Assembly (NCBI GenBank): GCA_029933635.1
Contig: JAOZNS010000148.1
Coordinates: 1 to 6,729 of the forward strand
Length of the DNA: 6,729 bases
Origin: Candidatus Zixiibacteriota bacterium
GTDB taxonomy: Bacteria; Zixibacteria; MSB-5A5; SM1-73
Direction: 5' to 3'
Under the pieces are notes generated by a model. The model worked only from the letters and a program-made list of their open reading frames with translations, had not been told where the DNA came from and did not search any database. Both the position numbers and the translations under genes were made by a program. Each line of letters begins with the position of its first letter. Position 1 is the stretch's first letter. Of this stretch, positions 1-6,428 are shown in pieces.

Positions 1-1
1 A

Positions 2-2605
2 CTGATTGACAAATATCAAATCCCACAGGACAAAGAAGAACTGCAAAGACTGAAAGAATATACACTTTCCAAGGATATGTATCGGGGAAGCCTGGTTTCA
101 TCTGATGGTAAGGTAACAGTTATCATCTCTCGCCTTAAGCAAGATGTGGACAAGATAGCCACCGCACGTCGGATGAAAGAAATGGTCAAAAACACACAGG
201 GAAGTGAAAAACTTTACTTCGCCGGCATTCCCTTTCAGATGATTTCGTTGACCCAGATAATCATGAGTGATCTGGGAAAGCTTATTCCATTGGTCGCAAT
301 TCTGGTAATTGTTATACTTTTCTTGAGTTTCGGAAGTCTCAGAGGAGTCATCCTTCCCTCGATTACAGTTGTAATCAGCACGGTCTGGGCTTTAGGAATA
401 ATGACCCTATTAAATATTCCCTTGACCATTGCTTCTGATGCCATGCCTGTTTTGCTTATTGCCATCGGCAGTGCTTATGGTATTCATATGCTGAGCAAAT
501 ATAATGAGGATATCAGAAAAGGCGAGGACAAAATTCAAGGGATCAAAGATGCTTTAAAAGAGGTGGGCATTCCCATATTCTTTACAGGTGTTACCACCTT
601 GATTGGTTTTCTGTCTTTTCTTTCTTCCAACTTAAGTCTTATCCGCGAATTTGGCGTTTTCACTGCAATCGGTGTGATGTTCGCCATGATCATCTCCATG
701 ACCTTCCTACCAGCAGTCCTATCTTTTCTCAAAGTAAAAGAGGTCAAGGTTACCCACAAAGGGAAGGAAGATAATTGGATCACAAAATTTATGGATAAAC
801 TGAGCGCTTTTGTTCTGAAGAGGGAAAAGCTGATAATAGCTGGTGGTGTCATCCTGCTTATTCTCTCCTTAATTGCTATACCCCGAATACGCCGGGAAGT
901 GAACATGGTGGACTACTTTAAAAAGGAAAGTGACATAAGACAGGCTGAGGATATGATGGAGGAGAAACTGGGAGGATCAATCCCCATTCAGATATTGATC
1001 AAAGGTGACATTAAAGACCCCTTTGTTTTGAAAAGCATGATCGATTTTGAAAAATATCTTAAAACTTTGCCTGATGTCAACGATCCTCAATCTGTTGCTG
1101 ATTTGATCTGTGAAATGAACGACGTGATGAATGGCCACTACACCATTCCGGATACCAAAGAAAAGGTAGCCAACCTCTGGTTTTTCATCGAAGGAGAGAA
1201 GGTGTTGGATCAATTGATTGATAAGGATTCCAAAGAAGCTCTGGTTCAGGCGAAGATGGGCACGGTGAATACAAGGAAAATCATAAATACGGTAGATAAA
1301 ATCAATCATTACCTCAAACACCAGATGAAAAAAGACTTGGTTAAGGTCAGACTGGTCGATGTTTCTCCTGAGCTTAAAAGAGAGGTTGAAAAAGAACAGG
1401 TGGATCGAATTTTTTCTAAGATAAATTTGGACCTTTCTCAGAGAGGCGTTCAGGATGAAATATCAGAACTTGAATTAAGGAAAGCGATTTACAACGGCAT
1501 TTTGACTGACATGAGTGTCGTTGATGATGATCTTGCAGGCAAGATAGGTTCAAAAGTTCACAAATATTTTAACAGCGGAGAAGCAGACATTGAAATCGAG
1601 TCGGAGAAAGTGGTTGCTCAGGTTACCGAAGACATTTCGCAGAAGCTGAAAGAAAAAGATCCATCGGAAGAGGATATTATAGATGTTCTAAAAGAGGACG
1701 TTCCCGAAAGAATTTATGCTGATGATCCCGAAATTTTAGGATATACTGCCGGGTCAATTGTGGCAATTATAGATGAGGAGAAAAAATGGGCAAAGCTTAA
1801 TCAGGTGATACAACAGATCAAACCTCTGCTCCCTGAGAATCTAAAGAATGATAAGGATTTTCTGGAGGACTTACGAGATGACATCTGGGAAATAAATGAG
1901 GATTGGGTTTCCATCGAGTATTCTCTGCATTCAAATTATTCTGAAGGGCTCGATCCGGAAGAGCGAATCAAATTGACTGCTCAACAGACAGGAATGCCCA
2001 TAATTTTCAAAGACTTAGATGAAAACATCCTAAAAAGCCAGATTCTGAGTTTGTCCATCGCCTTAATTTTGGTTCTGCTTCTTCTCTCTTTTCAGTTTAG
2101 ATCCTTTGTCGGTGGCTTAATTTCCATAGTCCCGATAGTGTTGACTATATTGGTCAATTTTACCTTGATGGGATTCTTGAGAATACCTTTGGATGCTGTC
2201 ACGGTGATGATCGGAAGCGTGGCTGTGGGCATTGGGATCGATTACACCATCCATTTCACCTCAAGGTTCAGGTGTGAATTTGAAAAAAGCAAATCGGAAA
2301 GGCAGGCTCTGGATAAAACTTTAGAAACTACTGGAAAAGCCATAGTCATCAATGCGGCTTCAGTGATGATGGGATTTTTGGTGCTGGTTTTAGGCAGTAT
2401 TGTCCCCATGCAGAGATTTGGCTATCTGATAGCGTTGACCATGGTCATCAGTGCCCTGGGGTCTATCACTTTTTTGCCAGCCTTGATTCTTGTCACCAAA
2501 GCAAAATTTGTTGGGGATTTTGAAGGTTTTAAGATAAATAGATTAAACAAATTGAAAGGAGGCGTTAACAATTTCATAAAAAGGAAACGAGTGGTCAAAA
2601 AATGA
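2..2605 (+). CDS. RND superfamily exporter, MMPL family (5' end outside window)
   Basis: Inner-membrane, proton-driven exporter of the RND/MMPL type (COG1033-like); members move lipids, hopanoids or other hydrophobic molecules out of the inner membrane. The frame is open to the left edge, and the codons before the first in-window ATG (77) read as typical MMPL loop sequence (LIDKYQIPQD...), so ATG 77 is internal. Counting from that Met, hydrophobic segments lie near residues 67-90, 91-112, 118-138, 163-187, 191-217 and 251-270 (TM2-TM7), then 653-673, 677-700, 704-724, 753-775 and 782-806 (TM8-TM12). TM1 and most of periplasmic loop 1 are missing, so the whole protein is probably near 1000 residues. 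TM10 carries the signature GIGIDYTIHF (718-727). The matching TM4 site reads GSAYGIHML, without Asp. Loop 2 (about 270-652) is unusually long, with an acidic, helix-rich insert. The C-terminus is basic and cytoplasmic. Family is firm; substrate is not visible. Confidence 0.93.
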   Translation: MIDKYQIPQDKEELQRLKEYTLSKDMYRGSLVSSDGKVTVIISRLKQDVDKIATARRMKEMVKNTQGSEKLYFAGIPFQMISLTQIIMSDLGKLIPLVAILVIVILFLSFGSLRGVILPSITVVISTVWALGIMTLLNIPLTIASDAMPVLLIAIGSAYGIHMLSKYNEDIRKGEDKIQGIKDALKEVGIPIFFTGVTTLIGFLSFLSSNLSLIREFGVFTAIGVMFAMIISMTFLPAVLSFLKVKEVKVTHKGKEDNWITKFMDKLSAFVLKREKLIIAGGVILLILSLIAIPRIRREVNMVDYFKKESDIRQAEDMMEEKLGGSIPIQILIKGDIKDPFVLKSMIDFEKYLKTLPDVNDPQSVADLICEMNDVMNGHYTIPDTKEKVANLWFFIEGEKVLDQLIDKDSKEALVQAKMGTVNTRKIINTVDKINHYLKHQMKKDLVKVRLVDVSPELKREVEKEQVDRIFSKINLDLSQRGVQDEISELELRKAIYNGILTDMSVVDDDLAGKIGSKVHKYFNSGEADIEIESEKVVAQVTEDISQKLKEKDPSEEDIIDVLKEDVPERIYADDPEILGYTAGSIVAIIDEEKKWAKLNQVIQQIKPLLPENLKNDKDFLEDLRDDIWEINEDWVSIEYSLHSNYSEGLDPEERIKLTAQQTGMPIIFKDLDENILKSQILSLSIALILVLLLLSFQFRSFVGGLISIVPIVLTILVNFTLMGFLRIPLDAVTVMIGSVAVGIGIDYTIHFTSRFRCEFEKSKSERQALDKTLETTGKAIVINAASVMMGFLVLVLGSIVPMQRFGYLIALTMVISALGSITFLPALILVTKAKFVGDFEGFKINRLNKLKGGVNNFIKRKRVVKK

Positions 2606-2627
2606 ACCAAAATTTTAAGCTCAAAGG

Positions 2628-2635
2628 AAGGAGGG
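2628..2635 (+). promoter_or_regulatory. Ribosome binding site of the LolA-like gene (decides its start)
   Basis: AAGGAGGG ends five bases before ATG 2641. It supports that start over the in-frame ATG at 2602, which overlaps the stop of the RND gene but has no close Shine-Dalgarno and would put 13 basic or polar residues in front of the signal peptide. Confidence 0.85.
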
Positions 2636-2640
2636 ACACA

Positions 2641-3384
2641 ATGAAGTCAGTTGTCCTCTCATGTATAATCTTGGTTTTCTTGTTTTCTGCCCAGGTTAGT
2701 GCTGGTGAACTGACCGCAGATCAAGTGCTCAAAAAATCTGATGATGTAGCTAATGAGCCAAAAGACCAGGACCTGAAGATGAAGCTCATCTTAATCGACA
2801 AGAAGGGCAAAGAAAAAGAGAGAGTTATGACCATGCTCCAGAAGGGAAGTGACAAGAGGATGGTTAAATTCCTCTCACCGGCTGACCAGAAAGGAATAGG
2901 TTTTCTGGATTTGCCCGATGACGTAATGTATCTCTATTTACCCGCTTTTAAAAAAGTTCGCAGGATAGCTTCGCATGTCAAAAACCAGAAGTTCGCCGGC
3001 ACCGATTTCACCTATGATGATATGGGGACCATAAATTATTCAGAAGACTACAATGCCAAATTTGTCGAAAAGACCGAAAAACATTTTGTCCTGGAACTGA
3101 CACCTAAAAAGGGAAAGGAAAAAGATTACGGTAAACTTCATTTCTGGGTGAGAAAGGATAACTTCTATCCTGAGAAGATTGAGTATTACGACAAGGATGG
3201 TAAACTCTGGAAGGTGATGGAGCGATCCAAAATCGAGAAGGTCAGTGGTCACTGGATAGCCAAAGAGGTGGAGATGTCTGACCTCAAGGATGAACACAAA
3301 ACCAGGATGATTCTCCAGGAAGTAAAGTTTGATACCGGTCTGAAGGACAAGCTTTTCTCTGAAAGATACTTAAAACGGAAATAA
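2641..3384 (+). CDS. Outer membrane lipoprotein-sorting protein family (LolA-like) periplasmic protein
   Basis: Periplasmic protein of 247 residues, of the LolA-like family often encoded beside MMPL/RND exporters. Residues 1-21 form a type I signal peptide (MKSVV, hydrophobic core, cleavage after SAQVSA). Cys8 lies inside the hydrophobic core and is not a lipobox. The family hallmark is plain: YLYLPAFKKVRRI (97-109), followed by FAGTDFTYDDM (118-128). The rest is alternating short strands rich in Lys and aromatics, ending in a Lys/Arg-rich tail, as expected for the half-barrel LolA fold that holds an acyl chain or lipid. It starts 35 bases after the RND stop and ends 31 bases before the next gene, so co-transcription is likely. 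Inference: it shuttles the pump's substrate across the periplasm or helps place it in the outer membrane. It is probably not the housekeeping LolA, because the motif belongs to the RND-associated branch. Confidence 0.88.
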   Translation: MKSVVLSCIILVFLFSAQVSAGELTADQVLKKSDDVANEPKDQDLKMKLILIDKKGKEKERVMTMLQKGSDKRMVKFLSPADQKGIGFLDLPDDVMYLYLPAFKKVRRIASHVKNQKFAGTDFTYDDMGTINYSEDYNAKFVEKTEKHFVLELTPKKGKEKDYGKLHFWVRKDNFYPEKIEYYDKDGKLWKVMERSKIEKVSGHWIAKEVEMSDLKDEHKTRMILQEVKFDTGLKDKLFSERYLKRK

Positions 3385-3402
3385 TCTAACCCTTTAAAAA
3401 TT

Positions 3403-3408
3403 AAGGAG
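3403..3408 (+). promoter_or_regulatory. Ribosome binding site of the DUF1302-like barrel gene
   Basis: AAGGAG lies seven bases before ATG 3416 and is the only good site in the 31-base gap. The preceding CCTTTAA could pair with TTAAGG, but the stem is short, AT-rich and bulged, so I give it no weight. Confidence 0.75.
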
Positions 3409-3415
3409 AAATTTA

Positions 3416-4762
3416 ATGCCAAGGTTTTTCCTCTCCTTTCTTATGTTTATGCTGGTTTTCCCAAGCATTGCTTTTTCTGAAATAGAGATAGGTGGGTACA
3501 TCAAAACTGATAACCGAATTCGTCTGCAGGATGGCAATAAGCTCACCTGGAATGAAAATCAGTTGGATTTAAAGGCAGAAGTTACACCCTCAGAAAAGAC
3601 CCATCTTTTTGGCGAGTTTATGCTCAGAGGATTTGGATTGCCCAAAATCGCTGAAACCAAAGACCTGCAACGGACAGAGAAAGACAAAGCCTATCCCTGG
3701 GCTATCGAATTTAAAGAAGCATACATAGATTTCTATGGATTCCTCTTGAAAGATTTGGATCTCCGCATAGGAAGACAGCGAATCGCCTGGGGCACCGCGG
3801 ACGAACTGAATCCGACTGACAACCTTAATCCTGACGATTTCGAAGATATATGGGACTTTGGCAAGAAGTTAGGAACAAATTCCCTGAAAGCCACATATTA
3901 CTTGGGAGATTTCACCCTGACCGGAGTCTTTATTCCGACTTTTACTCCTGCTGTTCTTCCAGATTCAGACTGGGCTTCTGCCTTATCGCCATCCATGTCA
4001 ATTCCAGAAGGTCTAAAAATACAAAACATCAGCGACCAGATCACTCTGCCGGAGAACAACCCAAAGAAGGGATCAATGGGGGCTGTCAAAGTAGCTAAGA
4101 GCCTCTTTAACTACGATTTCTCTTTAAGCTATTTTTATGGCAGGGATGATCTTCCTCTTGTTGATCGGGTTTTCATTGAACCGGTTGATACCCTCGGATC
4201 AGTAAACGTCAATACTCGGCTTTGTTACCCCAGAATGCAGGTGGTTGGTCTGGATATGGCTGGAGCTGTTGGAGATGTGGGTATCTGGGCAGAGGGAGCT
4301 CTTTTCATCCCTGAAAAGGTTGAGATGACGACTATCATGCCAACTCAATCGGGGATGATTTCTCAAAAATCGACTGCCTTAAAAGACCAAGGTTATTTCA
4401 AATATGTGGTTGGCGGTGATTACACCTTTAAGAACGGGCTATATGTAAACGGACAGTTTCTACACGGCTTTTATCACGAGAGAGGAAAGGACAATTTAGA
4501 AGATTATTTCATGCTGGGCTTTGAAAAGAAATTCTTTAATGACGAGCTGAAGATAACTCTGGCTGGAGGAGCTGAAATTAAAAAATTCGATGATTTGAAG
4601 GATAACTACGCAACAATCATGTTCCCCGAGATCAGCTACTACCCTCTGGATAACACTGAAATCCTTTTAGGTGTTTATTTAATTGATGGAAAGGAGACCA
4701 CAAATTTTGGCAGGGTGAAGGAAAACAATGAGGGGTATCTGAAAGTAAAATATAGTTTTTAA
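3416..4762 (+). CDS. Outer-membrane beta-barrel protein, DUF1302-like
   Basis: Predicted outer-membrane porin-like protein of 448 residues. A signal peptide occupies about residues 1-21 (MPRFFLSFLMFMLVFPSIAFS, cleavage after A19 or S21). The mature part is full of alternating amphipathic strands and ends in GYLKVKYSF, whose terminal Phe is the usual BAM-recognition signal. The block GRQRIAWGTADELNPTDNLN (119-138), the downstream VFIPTFTPAVLP (171-182) and YFYGRDDLP (239-247) resemble the conserved core of DUF1302-type barrels, which recur in clusters with MMPL exporters and LolA-like proteins. It is shorter than the roughly 550-600 residues I associate with classical DUF1302 members. Position directly after the LolA-like gene suggests it is the outer-membrane part of the same export route, by channel or by lipid insertion; that role is inference. 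Other barrel families with a similar GRQ..WG motif remain possible. Confidence 0.8.
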   Translation: MPRFFLSFLMFMLVFPSIAFSEIEIGGYIKTDNRIRLQDGNKLTWNENQLDLKAEVTPSEKTHLFGEFMLRGFGLPKIAETKDLQRTEKDKAYPWAIEFKEAYIDFYGFLLKDLDLRIGRQRIAWGTADELNPTDNLNPDDFEDIWDFGKKLGTNSLKATYYLGDFTLTGVFIPTFTPAVLPDSDWASALSPSMSIPEGLKIQNISDQITLPENNPKKGSMGAVKVAKSLFNYDFSLSYFYGRDDLPLVDRVFIEPVDTLGSVNVNTRLCYPRMQVVGLDMAGAVGDVGIWAEGALFIPEKVEMTTIMPTQSGMISQKSTALKDQGYFKYVVGGDYTFKNGLYVNGQFLHGFYHERGKDNLEDYFMLGFEKKFFNDELKITLAGGAEIKKFDDLKDNYATIMFPEISYYPLDNTEILLGVYLIDGKETTNFGRVKENNEGYLKVKYSF

Positions 4763-4774
4763 AAACCAAAAAGC

Positions 4775-4826
4775 TGGTCTGACTCCCAAAAGAAAGGAGG
4801 TGACAGTTTATCTTTGGGGAAGACCA
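4775..4826 (+). promoter_or_regulatory. Hairpin presenting an orphan perfect Shine-Dalgarno sequence
   Basis: In the 110-base gap before the small barrel gene, TGGTCT (4775-4780) pairs with AGACCA (4821-4826). After a three-base bulge, TCCCAAAAG (4784-4792) pairs with CTTTGGGGA (4812-4820) with a single mismatch, giving 14 pairs in all. The 19-base loop (4793-4811) contains AAAGGAGGTGA, a perfect complement of the 16S rRNA 3' end. No ATG follows until 4873, which has its own Shine-Dalgarno. No U-run follows the stem, so it is not an ordinary terminator. The structure is seen by hand pairing; function is unknown (ribosome standby site, leader element or a relic). Confidence 0.5.
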
Positions 4827-4856
4827 CATAGCAAACCAAAACAACAACTCATAAGA

Positions 4857-4864
4857 GAGGAGGG
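4857..4864 (+). promoter_or_regulatory. Ribosome binding site of the small barrel gene
   Basis: GAGGAGGG is followed eight bases later by ATG 4873. The next bases, CCTC (4867-4870), can pair with either GAGG register (4857-4860 or 4860-4863), so the site could fold on itself in a small four-pair hairpin just before the start codon. An in-frame stop at 4852 rules out a longer start. Confidence 0.8.
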
Positions 4865-4872
4865 AACCTCAC

Positions 4873-5553
4873 ATGAGACGAGTTATCGGAGCTTTTTTAG
4901 TAACCGGACTTTTGTCTTTCTGTGCAACCAGCACTAACGCCTTGGATCTATCCAAACACTGGGGGTTTGGTGCCTATGGCGGAGGAATCATTTCCACCAA
5001 TGGAGCTTTTGACTCTCAAAATGATCTTACAGACATCCTTAATCTCGGTGGTGATTTTGGAGTAGAAGCAAAATATGTCATCATCGATAAGGTGGCAGTC
5101 GGGCTTGGCGTCGGCTATGACTTTATGCAGGTCAAGGAAGAAAAGAGGACTACTGTCCACTCAAGTGCAAACCTGAAGCCTTATTACACCATGCTTCAGG
5201 TGAATCTCAACGGAATTTTCAACTTTGGCACGCTGATCCATAATAACCAGAATCTGAACCCCTTTGCCACCGCTGGTGTGGGATATTATTCCTGGCGATT
5301 CACCGATGATGGTATGGATGGAGATCCGGTCAAGTTAGAGAACAACGAGGAGTTCAAAAAGGATAGCTTTGGGCTCAACCTCGGAGCGGGTTTGGAGTAT
5401 TTTGTTATGGAGAAAAAGCTCTCTTTGGGAGGAAACCTGAACTATCACTATGTCTTCGCCAAGGACGAGGATAAGTTCGGCAAAGATTTCGATGGCCAGG
5501 GATTTTTCACCTTCAGAGCTGGCTTGACCTACTACCTCCCAATGGGTGAATAA
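4873..5553 (+). CDS. Small outer-membrane beta-barrel protein (OmpA/OmpW/OmpX-like porin family)
   Basis: Predicted outer-membrane protein of 226 residues. Residues 1-23 are a signal peptide (MRRVIGAFLVTGLLSFCATSTNA, cleaved before LDLSKHWG). Cys17 follows Phe, so a lipobox is unlikely. About eight amphipathic strands can be marked: residues 30-39, 60-70, 75-85, 102-119, 128-143, 163-178, 183-195 and 208-222. They alternate with charged loops, matching an eight-stranded barrel of the outer-membrane-protein beta-barrel superfamily. The final strand ends FRAGLTYYLPMGE, so the usual terminal aromatic is a few residues inside the C-terminus. The gene sits alone between the RND module (110 bases upstream) and the mla module (89 bases downstream), with structured RNA on each side, which suggests separate control. 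Substrate or role cannot be read from the sequence; membrane stability, small hydrophobic uptake (OmpW-like) or lipid handling are all possible. Confidence 0.78.
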   Translation: MRRVIGAFLVTGLLSFCATSTNALDLSKHWGFGAYGGGIISTNGAFDSQNDLTDILNLGGDFGVEAKYVIIDKVAVGLGVGYDFMQVKEEKRTTVHSSANLKPYYTMLQVNLNGIFNFGTLIHNNQNLNPFATAGVGYYSWRFTDDGMDGDPVKLENNEEFKKDSFGLNLGAGLEYFVMEKKLSLGGNLNYHYVFAKDEDKFGKDFDGQGFFTFRAGLTYYLPMGE

Positions 5554-5570
5554 ACAACGCCTGCATGGAT

Positions 5571-5601
5571 TCCTCCGGGGAGTTCCAATCTCCCCGGGGG
5601 A
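5571..5601 (+). terminator. GC-rich hairpin, possible terminator without a U-run
   Basis: Positions 5571-5582 pair with 5590-5601 in 12 consecutive pairs, one of them G-U (T5574 with G5598), around a seven-base loop TTCCAAT. It starts 17 bases after the stop of the small barrel gene. The bases that follow (TCAAACTCTATACG) contain no U-tract, so a classical intrinsic terminator is not supported. It could still stop or pause transcription, protect the 3' end of the upstream mRNA, or work with Rho. It marks a plausible boundary between the barrel gene and the mla genes. Confidence 0.5.
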
Positions 5602-5623
5602 TCAAACTCTATACGTATTTGTA

Positions 5624-5641
5624 ACAGCTAAATGAAGCTGT
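5624..5641 (+). repeat. Short inverted repeat abutting the mlaE start codon
   Basis: ACAGCT (5624-5629) and AGCTGT (5636-5641) form a perfect six-base inverted repeat around AAATGA. The right arm ends one base before ATG 5643, in the place where a Shine-Dalgarno would sit. It may be a weak RNA hairpin controlling access to the start, or a protein-binding site near a promoter. It is short enough to arise by chance. Confidence 0.4.
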
Positions 5642-5642
5642 A

Positions 5643-6428
5643 ATGAACGAACAGGAACAAATAAGATATCCGATTGGAATTTTCAGAGCATCAGGACATC
5701 TTTATGAGATTTTCGCTCTTCTATTTAAATCTGTTCGTTATACCTTCAAGCGCCCCTACTATTTCGACACCATCCTGGAACAGATGAATCAGATCGGGGT
5801 TAATTCTCTTTCCATCGTCCTTTTGACCTCCATTTTCACTGGGATGGTGTTGGCTCTCCAAACAGGCTATGAGATGGCAAGGTTTGGCTCAAAGATGTAT
5901 GTGGGGAGTGTGGTCGCCCTTTCAATGATACGAGAATTGGGTCCGGTTCTGACCGCATTAGTGGTAGCCGGAAGGGTGGGATCCGGAATCACCGCCGAGC
6001 TTGGATCCATGCAGGTGACCGAACAGATAGATGCCATGCGGGCTTTAGCTACCAACCCCATCAAAAAATTGGTCGCCACCAGAATCTTAGCAACGGTGGT
6101 GATGCTCCCCTTTTTGACTGTTGTGGCTGATACCGTGGGAATACTGGGCGGATTTGTAATCAGTCTCCTCAATCTGAATCTGAATTTCGAGTTTTATAGG
6201 TATACAGTCATAGACGCGCTAACCCTAACTGATTTGATTACCGGCTTAATCAAACCTGTTGTTTTTGGACTGATCATCTCTTTGATCGGCTGTTATATGG
6301 GTATGACCACTAAAGGAGGAACCAGAGGGGTGGGTCGAGCAACTACCAACTCGGTGGTGGCATCTTCAATACTGATACTTGCTTCAGATTTTTTGTCAAC
6401 GAAGACATTTTTTCTAATCTTTGAGTGA
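5643..6428 (+). CDS. mlaE: MlaE-family ABC transporter permease (phospholipid / MCE transport)
   Basis: Inner-membrane permease of 261 residues, the usual length for MlaE/YrbE proteins. With the ATPase MlaF and an MCE-domain protein such as MlaD, the family forms an ABC transporter that moves phospholipids between inner and outer membrane and keeps outer-leaflet lipid asymmetry. An amphipathic N-terminal region (about 1-45) precedes hydrophobic segments near 52-73, 86-110, 143-178 and 200-220, with a last one at 238-258. The family signature is clear: RELGPVLTALVVAGRVGSG (97-115), ITAELGSMQVTEQIDAM (116-132), then RALATNP (133-139). The C-terminal GVGRATTNSVVAS (229-241) is also typical. An in-frame stop at 5622 limits the start, and ATG 5643 gives a normal N-terminus, yet it has no good Shine-Dalgarno (only GAAG at 5634-5637). 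The stop overlaps the next gene by one base. Confidence 0.95.
   Translation: MNEQEQIRYPIGIFRASGHLYEIFALLFKSVRYTFKRPYYFDTILEQMNQIGVNSLSIVLLTSIFTGMVLALQTGYEMARFGSKMYVGSVVALSMIRELGPVLTALVVAGRVGSGITAELGSMQVTEQIDAMRALATNPIKKLVATRILATVVMLPFLTVVADTVGILGGFVISLLNLNLNFEFYRYTVIDALTLTDLITGLIKPVVFGLIISLIGCYMGMTTKGGTRGVGRATTNSVVASSILILASDFLSTKTFFLIFE

Noticed and set aside
77..79. ATG 77 as the start of the RND gene
   Set aside because: The frame is open to the left edge and the upstream codons read as conserved MMPL loop sequence; TM1 would also be missing.
2555..2562. AAAGGAGG inside the end of the RND gene, a possible start site for a hidden gene
   Set aside because: No start codon lies at a suitable distance; the next GTG (2591) opens only four codons. 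It encodes Lys-Gly-Gly of the basic tail.
2602..2640. Upstream start (ATG 2602) adding 13 residues to the LolA-like protein, overlapping the RND stop
   Set aside because: It has no close Shine-Dalgarno, and the ATG at 2641 has a strong one and begins a normal signal peptide.
3391..3406. CCTTTAA/TTAAGG pairing over the ribosome site of the DUF1302-like gene
   Set aside because: The stem is AT-rich, bulged and closes a three-base loop, so it is unlikely to be stable.
3850..4098. 82-codon + strand ORF within the DUF1302-like gene
   Set aside because: It lies in another frame of a well-supported gene and has no family features of its own.
4632..4847. Antisense ORF spanning the end of the barrel gene and the gap
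   Set aside because: It shows no ribosome site or recognisable protein character, and most of it is the complement of real coding sequence.
4889..4923. Lipoprotein signal (Cys17) in the small barrel protein
   Set aside because: The residue before Cys is Phe and does not fit a lipobox; a normal type I site (STNA before LDL) follows.
5610..5618. TATACGTAT as a -10 box or operator for an mla promoter
   Set aside because: No -35-like hexamer lies 16-18 bases upstream, and an eight-base palindrome alone is weak; a promoter here is plausible but not supported.
5867..6172. 101-codon antisense ORF within mlaE
   Set aside because: It is the complement of the conserved MlaE core, with a low-complexity Thr/Ala/Pro composition typical of shadow frames.
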